Of a stretch of DNA of 64,000 nt, positions 37,601 to 44,509 are shown piece by piece; position 1 is the first letter of the stretch; every line of letters starts with the position of its first letter. This DNA comes from Flavobacterium hibernum (lineage in GTDB: Bacteria; Bacteroidota; Bacteroidia; Flavobacteriales; Flavobacteriaceae), in NCBI RefSeq assembly GCF_000832125.1, contig NZ_JPRK01000011.1, positions 400,587 to 464,586 on the forward strand, written 5' to 3'. The notes under the pieces are model-generated. The model worked only from the letters and a program-made list of their open reading frames with translations, did no database searches and was not told the origin of the DNA. The position numbers and the translations under genes were made by a program.

Positions 37601-37755
37601 CCCGGAATTCCCATACCATCATCTGCCGATTTTACATTTCCGCTTACAAACTGGGATTGTTCCTGCGCAAAACCAGACTGCATTGCAAAGACGCTTAGCA
37701 GCAGCGCCATACAAAACGGAAGCATTGTTGTTTTTATACAATATTTGCTTTTCAT
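34624..37755 (-). CDS. SusC/RagA-family TonB-linked outer-membrane transporter
   Basis: A 1043-residue outer-membrane importer, first gene of the PUL. It has a signal peptide (about 1-30, ending SGFAQ), a CarboxypepD_reg-like domain (about 35-115, GIPGASIAIEGTKTGTSTDF), a plug domain (about 120-235) with the SusC-type blocks VVVIGYGSQKK, VIRGVGSVAGSSPLYVVDGI and SDIESISVLKDAASAAIYGS, and a barrel ending in MLGLNVKL. Length and order are normal. It imports the oligosaccharides made by the surface GH5 enzyme. Upstream is a 533-base gap shared with the divergent regulator genes. Confidence 0.96.
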   Translation of the reverse strand: MKSKYCIKTTMLPFCMALLLSVFAMQSGFAQEQSQFVSGNVKSADDGMGIPGASIAIEGTKTGTSTDFDGNFKLEAKAGNVIVISFMGFKTQRITVGTQKTINVTLLTEAADLKEVVVIGYGSQKKTLVTNAVTQVSGDNLAKTNTTNALQALQGQAAGLQITSTSGQPGEALKVVIRGVGSVAGSSPLYVVDGILTGDISYLSNSDIESISVLKDAASAAIYGSQAANGVVLVTTKKGKRGAPGKITFDQYYGVQSVARKVDLLDATEYATILNEAAVNSGKNPYFTNSQIAGLGKGTNWMDKMLTDNAATKNFSFGASGGSDTSVYSTSLSYLGQEGVVGGKDLSNYGRYNFRFNSEHKLYKDVVTIGQNLSFAYVDKNGIGVGNQYNNALRSAFQVSPLLPMYDKNGNYFDTTNSTEPWIAGTANPYALMEYTNQNESNNQKLLGNVYLQIEPIKNLTFKTTLGLDYYVSEGHSYTPKYQLSIYANTAFDKVNQNMSKNKSITWDNLVSYKFNAAENHHFETMVGTSFINYDATSVEVTNADSVFNDLEHAWIDNTTNKDGAKIAIKGKKEENKLMSYFGRLNYNYKETYLLNATIRADGSSKFAPGNQWGYFPSVSGGWVASNEDFLRDSKVFNFLKLRASWGQVGNQSIRSFQYLALIKSNNTNYNFGNEEGVLTPGAYPQNISNTNVKWETSEQIDLGLDARFLNNALNVTFDVYQKTNKNWLVLAPILATAGADAPFINGGDVVNKGVELSLNYQNKIGDFNYSISANGAYNKNEVGKIPTVDGLIHGLNNELYDNAGEFYRAENGQPLGYFWGYKTGGVFQNQAQIDNYKSANGVVLQPNAAPGDIIYVNTNGDDKIDATDKTNIGNPNPDFTYGFSLSASYKAFDFSLMANGVAGNQLVQSYRNQAGAYGNYTSAILDRWHGEGSSNTIPRVTEDNRNFTQFSDLYVQNGDFLRISTVTLGFDLAKLKQSKPFFASQFRVYFSVLNLYTFTKYNGMDPEIGFGSSNDDQKFSSGVDVGYYPRPRTFMLGLNVKL

Positions 37756-38288
37756 AATAATTAAGAATTGGTTAAATTTATAGTTAGTTGTATTTAAGTT
37801 TATTCATTCTTATTGAAGATAATTTGATCAGCTTGACCGTCTTTTTTTTGTTGAATTCTCAACTTTTATAAACTCCCAATACTCTCAAAAATAGCTGTAC
37901 TATAATTTTCTCAGGCGAGAAATATTTGGTCGTTTTAAAACTTATAGTCAAATTGAATTTATCTTATGGTTATTTTGACTACAAGTGTAAAACATTTTTT
38001 CTATATTAGCAAAATATTAGGGGTATTATTTTGTTTTTCAAATTAAACAGAGTCAACTATTATCAATACAGCAAAATATCCCACTAAACAGAATAAAAAA
38101 ATATCAAAAAAATAAAGAATTAGCAGTTTGACAATCAGTTATTTAAGGATTATCATTTAAAAGCAGATTTTTCACTAGAATTATAAATGATTGATTGTCA
38201 GAAAATTGCTTCTTTAGAAAAAATATAAAGCTTTTGCAAAGGCAACGCGTCATTTAATTTATTTAATTTGTCAAAATTTTAGTAACAT
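37756..38288. promoter_or_regulatory. Divergent control region between susC and the Nudix-type regulators
   Basis: This 533-base AT-rich gap has no plausible gene. It should hold the susC promoter on the minus strand and that of the regulator pair on the plus strand. A possible -7 element for susC is CAAAAATA at 37886-37893 (TATTTTTG on the minus strand), without a convincing -33 partner. Two candidate operator pairs are TAGTCAAA (37945-37952) with TTTGACTA (37974-37981), and TGACAATCA (38129-38137) with TGATTGTCA (38192-38200). All are weak by eye. Confidence 0.4.
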
Positions 38289-39005
38289 ATGGTCAAAAAT
38301 GTATCCGACGATTCAGCTTTAAAAACAGAGCAAACCGCAATGAACGCGATCACAATTGACTGTGTTATTTTTGGTTTTGATGAAGGAAGTCTAGAAGTGC
38401 TTTTGGTAGAACATGGAGAAGGAATAAGTAAAGGAAAATGGGGACTTCCGGGAGGTTGGATTTATAAAAAAGAAAGTACTGACAATGCTGCTCATCGTTT
38501 ATTGAATGAACTTACCGGACTTGACAATATTTATCTGGAACAGCTAAAAGCATTTGGTGATCCGGATCGTTTTCCTTTGCGACGTGTTATAACTATCGGA
38601 TACTATGCTTTGGTAAAAAGAGAAGATTATAACATTAAAGCGGGTTTTACCGCATCTGACGCTAAATGGTATAAAATCAATACTATTCCGGATTTGATTT
38701 ACGATCATAACGAAATTTTATCCTATAGTCTGCAACATCTTCGCAACAGAGTACGTCAGGCTCCTTTAGGATTTAATCTTTTGCCTGAAAAATTTACTTT
38801 ATTACAATTGATGCATTTGTACGAAGAAATTTTAGGAATTGAAATGGACAAATCAAACTTTAGACGTAAAATTTTACACATGAAATTATTGGTCGCGCTA
38901 GACGAGAAACAACAAGATGTTTCGCACAGAGCCGCAAAATTGTACCAATTTGACCCAACAATCTATAAAAAACTAACCGAAAAAGGATTTAGTTTTGAAT
39001 TTTAA
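38289..39005 (+). CDS. Nudix-related transcriptional regulator (NrtR/AraR type), copy 1
   Basis: A 238-residue cytoplasmic regulator. Residues about 20-150 are a Nudix fold (TIDCVIFGFDEGSLEVLLVEH, GKWGLPGGW) and residues about 165-238 a winged-helix domain (GFNLLPEKFTLLQLMHLYEEILGIEMDKSNFRRKIL). The Nudix box is degenerate: Gly56 and Glu62 remain, but in the R-E-x-x-E-E part it reads R70-L71-L72-N73-E74-L75, so two catalytic Glu residues are gone. The family includes NrtR, which controls NAD synthesis, and AraR of Bacteroides, which binds arabinose and has lost hydrolase activity. Given its position divergent from the PUL, I infer a sugar-responsive regulator of that PUL. The second copy follows after 22 bases. 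Confidence 0.87.
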   Translation: MVKNVSDDSALKTEQTAMNAITIDCVIFGFDEGSLEVLLVEHGEGISKGKWGLPGGWIYKKESTDNAAHRLLNELTGLDNIYLEQLKAFGDPDRFPLRRVITIGYYALVKREDYNIKAGFTASDAKWYKINTIPDLIYDHNEILSYSLQHLRNRVRQAPLGFNLLPEKFTLLQLMHLYEEILGIEMDKSNFRRKILHMKLLVALDEKQQDVSHRAAKLYQFDPTIYKKLTEKGFSFEF

Positions 39006-39027
39006 TACTTGCTTATAATCATAACAA

Positions 39028-39753
39028 ATGACATTCTCATCTTCTAAAAACAATACTGAAACAGATCATAATAGTACCTCAACGGCTATTGATGGAATCA
39101 CTATTGACTGTGTTATATTTAGTTTTAATAAAGAAAGTCTCGAAGTACTTTTGGTTCAGCATGCCGAAGGGGAAAGTATTGGAAAATGGGGACTTTTGGG
39201 TGGATATATGAAGAAAGAAGAAAGTGCCGATGACGCTGCACACCGAATTGTATATGAACTTACAAGTCTGGACAATATTTATCTGGAACAACTAAAAGCT
39301 TTTACAAATCCAAATCGTGTGCCCGAAAGAAGAGTTGTAACGATTGGTTATTATACATTGGTAAATCGAGAAGACTACAATATAAAAGCCAGTTTAATGG
39401 TTAGAGAATGTAAATGGCATAAGATTAATGAGATCCCGAATTTAATTTTTGATCATAACGAAATTCTTAACTTTAGTTTGATGCAGCTGCGAAGCAGGGT
39501 TCAGCAAGCTCCAATTGGATTTAATTTGTTGCCCGAAAAGTTTACACTTTTACAATTAATGCATTTGTATGAAGAAATTTTAGGTATCGAATTGGATAAA
39601 TCTAACTTTCGCAGAAAAATTTTGCACATGAAATTACTGGTTGCTCTCGACGAAAAACAACAAGATGTCTCACACAGAGCCGCAAAACTGTATAAATTCG
39701 ATCAGGATATCTACAAGAAATTAACAGAAAAAGGGTTTAATTTTGAATTTTAA
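39028..39753 (+). CDS. Nudix-related transcriptional regulator (NrtR/AraR type), copy 2
   Basis: A 241-residue paralogue of the preceding gene in the same operon. Its winged-helix part is almost the same as copy 1 from GFNLLPEKFTLLQLMHLYEE to the C terminus, including the recognition region DKSNFRRKILHMKLLVALDE, while the Nudix domain differs more: GKWGLLGGY replaces GKWGLPGGW, and residues in the MVRECKWHKINEIP region differ. The Nudix box reads R73-I74-V75-Y76-E77-L78-T79-S80, again without catalytic Glu at two positions. Equal DNA-binding parts with different sensor parts suggest that both bind the same sites but respond to different small molecules. This is inference. Confidence 0.87.
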   Translation: MTFSSSKNNTETDHNSTSTAIDGITIDCVIFSFNKESLEVLLVQHAEGESIGKWGLLGGYMKKEESADDAAHRIVYELTSLDNIYLEQLKAFTNPNRVPERRVVTIGYYTLVNREDYNIKASLMVRECKWHKINEIPNLIFDHNEILNFSLMQLRSRVQQAPIGFNLLPEKFTLLQLMHLYEEILGIELDKSNFRRKILHMKLLVALDEKQQDVSHRAAKLYKFDQDIYKKLTEKGFNFEF

Positions 39754-39916
39754 CGGTGGTTTATGATTTCAGAATCTAACTATCGTGTATCTACATTCCA
39801 GAATCCAAAACTTTGCGCTATCTTTGCGCCTTAATAACATGCTCTAAGGCAATTGCTCTAGCGCAAATTTATACCCGGAAATTACTTAAACTCGTTTAGA
39901 GAATTGACATATTAAA

Positions 39917-41713
39917 ATGAAGAAGATACGTAACTTTTGCATTATTGCACACATTGACCACGGTAAAAGTACACTGGCAGACCGCTTATTGGGCGCTACA
40001 CAAACCGTTACAGCTCGTGAAGAAAAAGCACAATTGCTTGACAACATGGATCTGGAGCGCGAGCGTGGAATCACCATTAAGAGTCACGCCATACAAATGG
40101 AATACACTTATAAAGGCGAGGAATATATTTTAAATTTAATTGACACTCCTGGTCACGTTGACTTTTCATACGAAGTTTCTCGATCTATTGCCGCCTGCGA
40201 AGGTGCTCTTTTGATCGTCGATGCTGCACAAAGTATTCAGGCACAAACAATCTCTAACTTATATTTGGCTCTTGAGAATGATCTTGAAATTATTCCGGTT
40301 TTAAATAAAGTAGATTTACCAAGTGCTAACCCAGAAGAAGTTAGTGATGATATTATCGATTTACTAGGCTGTAAATTAGAAGATATTATTCATGCTTCTG
40401 GAAAAACAGGTTTTGGTGTTGAAAATATTTTAGCTGCCATTATCGAAAAAATCCCACCTCCATCAGGAAATGTGGATGAGCCATTACAAGCTTTGATTTT
40501 TGATTCACATTACAATCCGTTTCGTGGAATTGAAGTAATCTTTAGAGTTGTAAATGGAGAAATTAGAAAAGGGCAAAAAATTAAATTCATGGCTACCGGC
40601 AATGAATATTTTGCTGACGAAATTGGAACTTTAAAATTAAATCAGGTTCCTAAAAATGTAATTTCTGCTGGTGACGTTGGTTATTTAATTTCTGGAATTA
40701 AAGAAGCCAAAGAGGTAAAAGTTGGTGATACACTAACAGATGCTAAAACGCCAACTACTAATATGATTACTGGTTTTGAGGATGTAAAACCAATGGTATT
40801 TGCCGGAATTTATCCTGTAGACACTGAAGATTATGAAGATTTGCGTTCTTCTATGGAAAAATTGCAATTAAATGATGCTTCGTTAGTTTTTACACCTGAA
40901 AGCTCTGCAGCGTTAGGATTTGGTTTCCGTTGCGGATTCTTAGGAATGCTTCACATGGAAATTATCCAGGAACGTTTAGAGCGTGAGTTCGATATGACTG
41001 TAATTACTACAGTTCCTAACGTTTCGTATTTGGCTTATACCAAAAAAGATCCTGAAACTCCTTTTGTAGTAAACAATCCTTCTGACTTACCTGAACCATC
41101 TCGTTTAGACAGAGTTGAAGAACCTTATATTAAAGCAACTATCATTACAAAAGCTGATTTCGTAGGAAACGTAATGAGTTTGTGTATCGAAAAACGTGGT
41201 CAAATTACCAATCAAACCTATTTAACGACTGAAAGAGTTGAATTGAATTTTGATATGCCGCTTGCCGAAATTGTATTCGATTTTTACGATCGCTTAAAAA
41301 CAGTTTCTAAAGGTTATGCTTCTTTTGATTATTCTCCTATTGGAATGAGAACTTCGAAATTGGTAAAACTGGATGTTCTTTTGAATGCTCAAACGGTTGA
41401 TGCACTTTCTGCATTAATTCACGAAGACAACGCTTATAACATTGGTAAAAAAATGACCGAGAAATTACGCGAATTGATTCCGAGACAACAATTTGATATT
41501 CCGATTCAAGCTGCAATTGGAGCAAAAATTATTGCTCGCGAAACTATTAAAGCACTTCGTAAAGACGTTACCGCTAAATGTTATGGTGGAGATATTTCGC
41601 GTAAGCGTAAACTTCTTGAAAAACAGAAAAAAGGTAAAAAACGTATGCGTCAGGTAGGAAATGTTGAAATTCCTCAAGAAGCATTTATGGCTGTTTTGAA
41701 ATTGAATGACTAG
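39917..41713 (+). CDS. lepA: Elongation factor 4 (ribosome back-translocase)
   Basis: A 598-residue translational GTPase that can move tRNAs backward on stalled ribosomes. The GTPase domain has [12 protein letters not shown] (G1), ERGITI (G2), DTPGHVDF (G3) and NKVD (G4). The EF-G-like domains follow, and the characteristic LepA C-terminal domain is complete ([46 protein letters not shown] region). Length is normal. A TATCTTTG at 39819-39826 may be part of its promoter, but it is 90 bases upstream and lacks a -33 partner. Confidence 0.97.
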   Translation: MKKIRNFCIIAHIDHGKSTLADRLLGATQTVTAREEKAQLLDNMDLERERGITIKSHAIQMEYTYKGEEYILNLIDTPGHVDFSYEVSRSIAACEGALLIVDAAQSIQAQTISNLYLALENDLEIIPVLNKVDLPSANPEEVSDDIIDLLGCKLEDIIHASGKTGFGVENILAAIIEKIPPPSGNVDEPLQALIFDSHYNPFRGIEVIFRVVNGEIRKGQKIKFMATGNEYFADEIGTLKLNQVPKNVISAGDVGYLISGIKEAKEVKVGDTLTDAKTPTTNMITGFEDVKPMVFAGIYPVDTEDYEDLRSSMEKLQLNDASLVFTPESSAALGFGFRCGFLGMLHMEIIQERLEREFDMTVITTVPNVSYLAYTKKDPETPFVVNNPSDLPEPSRLDRVEEPYIKATIITKADFVGNVMSLCIEKRGQITNQTYLTTERVELNFDMPLAEIVFDFYDRLKTVSKGYASFDYSPIGMRTSKLVKLDVLLNAQTVDALSALIHEDNAYNIGKKMTEKLRELIPRQQFDIPIQAAIGAKIIARETIKALRKDVTAKCYGGDISRKRKLLEKQKKGKKRMRQVGNVEIPQEAFMAVLKLND

Positions 41714-41757
41714 ATCTTGTTTTAGAAAATAGAATAAAGAGCAAAGAATATAGATTT

Positions 41758-41788
41758 AACCCGATGACTTACGTTGTCGGGTTTTTTG
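41758..41788 (+). terminator. Terminator after lepA
   Basis: AACCCGA (41758-41764) pairs with TCGGGTT (41777-41783) and is followed by a T-run. The motif is related to the AACCCGACAG repeat seen at 12312. The 210 bases after it, up to the next gene, are AT-rich with no visible gene. Confidence 0.7.
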
Positions 41789-41999
41789 TTTTTATATATT
41801 ATCCTTCATCACGAACCTTTATGTAATGCTCCAACTACAAAAAAATAACTTTTTAAAGCCCTAAAAACAGAAAGTAAATACTTACAAAATAAAAAATAAA
41901 AAGATAATAGCTTGATTTTTAGCATGTTTTGCATTATATAAAGTAAATTTTAACATAAAAAATATAACTTTAATCTTACAACACTAAAAACCAAATATT

Positions 42000-42617
42000 A
42001 TGAAAACGAGATTATTTATTATTTTATCGATGTTAACATTCTCATTTGCAAATGCTCAACAAGAGAACCAAGTCGATTCTGAAATGAAAACTGCAAAAGG
42101 AATCACTTTTGCTCATGGTGATATGTTTATAGAAGGTTCTATACAAATTACTACTGGCGGAGATGAGGACTTTTATGCTTTTAATCCAAAATTTGGCTAT
42201 TTTCTTAGTGACAAGTTTGCTGTTGGAGGACAACTAAATTTTTCAAGCGACAAATTTGAATCTACAAATACCAAAACCAATGTCTTTGGTATTGGTGGAT
42301 TTGCCAGATACTACGTTTTAGAGTTAGACAAAAAACGCTTTAAAGCATATGGTGAAGCAGGCTTAGGATATGGTAGAAACAAGGTCGAAAACAATGCAGG
42401 TTCCAACGACACTAATAGTCTTACCGCCAATATTAATGTTGGATTAAATTATTTTTTAACCAAAAACATTGCGGTGACTTTTACGCTTGCCAACATTTTA
42501 TCTTATAATAGTGTTTCTCCAGAAAATGGCCCATCATCAAATACGTTTCAATTAAACATTAACTTATTTGAAAACATCTTTGATCAACCAAAATTTGGAC
42601 TTTTGTACAGATTCTAA
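42000..42617 (+). CDS. Small outer-membrane beta-barrel protein
   Basis: A 205-residue protein with a signal peptide (about 1-19, ending FANAQ) and about eight predicted beta-strands with alternating hydrophobic and polar residues. GYFLSDKFAVGGQLNFSS and the final aromatic strand (FGLLYRF) are typical of small 8-stranded porin-like barrels of Bacteroidota. It has no OmpA-like peptidoglycan domain. It appears to be monocistronic, with a terminator 23 bases after its stop. Function is unknown. Confidence 0.8.
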   Translation: MKTRLFIILSMLTFSFANAQQENQVDSEMKTAKGITFAHGDMFIEGSIQITTGGDEDFYAFNPKFGYFLSDKFAVGGQLNFSSDKFESTNTKTNVFGIGGFARYYVLELDKKRFKAYGEAGLGYGRNKVENNAGSNDTNSLTANINVGLNYFLTKNIAVTFTLANILSYNSVSPENGPSSNTFQLNINLFENIFDQPKFGLLYRF

Positions 42618-42640
42618 TTCGTTTTAACGATTTACTCTAA

Positions 42641-42671
42641 AAAGCTGTCCCAATTTGGGACAGCTTTCTTG
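42641..42671. terminator. Hairpin terminator after the small barrel gene
   Basis: AAAGCTGTCCCA (42641-42652) pairs perfectly with TGGGACAGCTTT (42656-42667) with a 3-base loop. It is followed by a T-rich stretch that also contains the start of the next promoter. Confidence 0.85.
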
Positions 42672-42702
42672 TTTTTACAAACTTTAAACCTTTGTATCTT
42701 TG
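42669..42702 (+). promoter_or_regulatory. Promoter of the WYL-domain regulator
   Basis: TTG at 42669-42671, 23 bases, then TATCTTTG at 42695-42702 fit the Bacteroidota consensus, at the long end of allowed spacing. The element ends 28 bases before the ATG at 42731, which supports that start over the TTG at 42716. Confidence 0.5.
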
Positions 42703-42730
42703 AACCTCAAAACCCTTGACTCTAGAAAAA

Positions 42731-43690
42731 ATGCTTGACGAAACTCCAAAACGATTTGACCGTATTGTCGCTATTCTTATTCAATTGCAATCTAAAAAAA
42801 TTGTAAAAGCTCAGGAATTAGCAGATCGTTTTGATGTTAGTTTAAGAACTATATATAGAGATATTCGAACGCTTGAAGCCTCTGGAGTTCCAATTTATAG
42901 CGAAGCTGGCGTTGGTTACGCATTGATGGATGGTTATAGATTACCGCCTGTTATGTTTACACGTGAAGAAGTAAGTAGTTTTATTGCTGCCGAAAAATTG
43001 ATGCAAAAATTTACTGATCCTTCACTGGGAAATCATTATGCAACGGCAATGTTTAAATTGAAATCGGTATTAAAAAGTACAGATAAAGACTGGCTTTCGA
43101 ATATTGAATCGAAAGTTGTGATGCAAAACACAGAACCTTTGTTTAATGATAATTCGCCAAATACTTTATCTGTACTTTTTGAAAGTATTGCAGAGAAAAA
43201 ACAAATTCTTTTGTCTTATAAGACTCTCGAAGCAGAGCAGGCAAGCGATAGAAACATTGAACCTGTTGGGGTTTTTCATGACAACAACAATTGGTATTTT
43301 CTGGGTTATTGTCACTTGCGACAAGATTATCGCCAATTTAGAACCGATAGAATTCAGGGAATTCAAAAAACTGAATGTGATTTCACAATCGAACACGATT
43401 CTTTAGAGACCTATTTAAAAAAAACAGAAACCTGTCCAACTACCAAAGTTAGAATCTTAATCGAAAAAAAAATAGCACGTTATCTGGCAACAGAACGAAA
43501 ATATCACGGCTATATTTCTGAAAAAGAAATCGACGGAAAAATAGAAATGACTTTTATCTGTCGTGATATCGAAAGTGGTTTTCCACGTTGGTTTTTAATG
43601 TTTGGAGATTACGCCACAATTCTGGAACCGGAAAGATTAAAAACACGGGCTTTAGAATTACTGGAAATCAACAGAAAAAGACTTTTATAA
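42731..43690 (+). CDS. YafY-type transcriptional regulator (HTH + WYL domain)
   Basis: A 319-residue DNA-binding protein. An N-terminal winged helix (about 10-65, AQELADRFDVSLRTIYRDIRTLEASGVPI) is followed by a linker, a WYL domain (about 140-220, with PVGVFHDNNNWYFLGYCHLRQDYRQFRTDRIQ), and a WCX C-terminal extension. WYL proteins sense ligands, often single-stranded nucleic acid in bacterial defence or repair regulators. The ATG at 42731 is preferred over a TTG at 42716 because of the nearby promoter. It converges with a DinB-family gene whose promoter region carries a palindrome, so it may control that gene. Confidence 0.9.
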   Translation: MLDETPKRFDRIVAILIQLQSKKIVKAQELADRFDVSLRTIYRDIRTLEASGVPIYSEAGVGYALMDGYRLPPVMFTREEVSSFIAAEKLMQKFTDPSLGNHYATAMFKLKSVLKSTDKDWLSNIESKVVMQNTEPLFNDNSPNTLSVLFESIAEKKQILLSYKTLEAEQASDRNIEPVGVFHDNNNWYFLGYCHLRQDYRQFRTDRIQGIQKTECDFTIEHDSLETYLKKTETCPTTKVRILIEKKIARYLATERKYHGYISEKEIDGKIEMTFICRDIESGFPRWFLMFGDYATILEPERLKTRALELLEINRKRLL

Positions 43691-43728
43691 AAAAACTCCT
43701 GAAAATAATTTTCAGGAGTTTTTTTTAC
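43691..43728. terminator. Bidirectional terminator between WYL regulator and DinB-family genes
   Basis: AAAAACTCCTGAAAA (43691-43705) and TTTTCAGGAGTTTTT (43709-43723) form a perfect 15-base stem with a 3-base loop, A-rich on the left and T-rich on the right. It serves both convergent genes. Confidence 0.9.
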
Positions 43729-43745
43729 TTCAAAGGTTCAAGATT

Positions 43746-44228
43746 TTATCTTTCCCAGAAAAAAGGAGGCTGAATTCCTAAGGCTCTTAAGTATACATAT
43801 CCTTGTCCGCGGTGGTGCACTTCATTATCAATAAAATATAAAATATTCTGATTTATTGGAAATTCGTATTGACCAAAAAGATTAAAATTTTCATTAAAAT
43901 CTTCTATAGATAATTTTTCCCAATACTTATTAATTTCTTCTGTTGCCTCATCCCATTTTTCAAGATATTGCGCTTTAAAAATCAATTTTTCTGTTGCTTT
44001 TTCGCTAAATGGCTCCACTTCTCTATTTACAATTCCCTTGAGTCCAGGAACTGCAATGGCTAAAAGCTCACTAATTAATTGGGCAAACGGCCTCATACCA
44101 CCTATTGAAAATTCAAAAAAATCTTTTTCAGGAAAAGCTTCAATTGTATTGCGTGTTAAAGTACGATGACCTTGCCAGTGCTTCAACAAATCTTCGGGAG
44201 TAATTACTTGGGCTGCTAATGTTTTCAT
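43746..44228 (-). CDS. DinB-family protein
   Basis: A 160-residue four-helix protein of the DinB/YfiT metal-binding superfamily. The conserved His residues are visible in LLKHWQGHRTLT (near residue 17) and in DNEVHHRGQGYVYLRALG (about 135-152), the usual metal-ligand positions. Members include DNA-damage-induced proteins and thiol transferases (bacillithiol S-transferase, maleylpyruvate isomerase-like), so the reaction cannot be stated. It is transcribed toward the WYL regulator gene; such pairs are common in Bacteroidota. A -7 element and palindrome lie upstream at 44258-44292. Confidence 0.87.
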   Translation of the reverse strand: MKTLAAQVITPEDLLKHWQGHRTLTRNTIEAFPEKDFFEFSIGGMRPFAQLISELLAIAVPGLKGIVNREVEPFSEKATEKLIFKAQYLEKWDEATEEINKYWEKLSIEDFNENFNLFGQYEFPINQNILYFIDNEVHHRGQGYVYLRALGIQPPFFWER

Positions 44229-44257
44229 GGTTTAAAAGTTTTAATTGTTTAATACTT

Positions 44258-44292
44258 CAAAAGTATCGAGGGTTGGTGACAACAGTTTGTCA
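44258..44292 (-). promoter_or_regulatory. DinB-family gene promoter element with overlapping palindrome
   Basis: On the minus strand TACTTTTG (plus positions 44258-44265) matches the -7 element. The palindrome TGACAA-CAGT-TTGTCA (44277-44292) lies where the -33 region is expected, so a bound regulator would block the promoter. The remaining bases up to 44509 are AT-rich, with a half-copy of the AACCTGTCGGGTT repeat near 44371. Confidence 0.45.
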
Positions 44293-44509
44293 GCAGGAAA
44301 AAAAACTTTTAAATATTTATTGTACGAGTTAAACCTTGCAGGACTAATCATGCGGAACCAAACCTGTCGGGTTATATCTAAATCTCTAACTTATTAAAAC
44401 TTATTTTTTTAAAATACGCATCAATTAAACACATAAAACACTGGTTTTCAATAATTAAAAGCAAAATCATTCGTACCTTTAAACTCCCCCTATAATTAAA
44501 ATCAGAATT

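Noticed and set aside
38289..39753. Active Nudix hydrolases
   Set aside because: Both proteins lack two of the Glu residues of the Nudix box and both carry a C-terminal winged-helix domain.
44330..44385. Possible terminator or small RNA near the AACCTGTCGGGTT motif
   Set aside because: Only one half of the usual palindrome is present, with no pairing arm close by.
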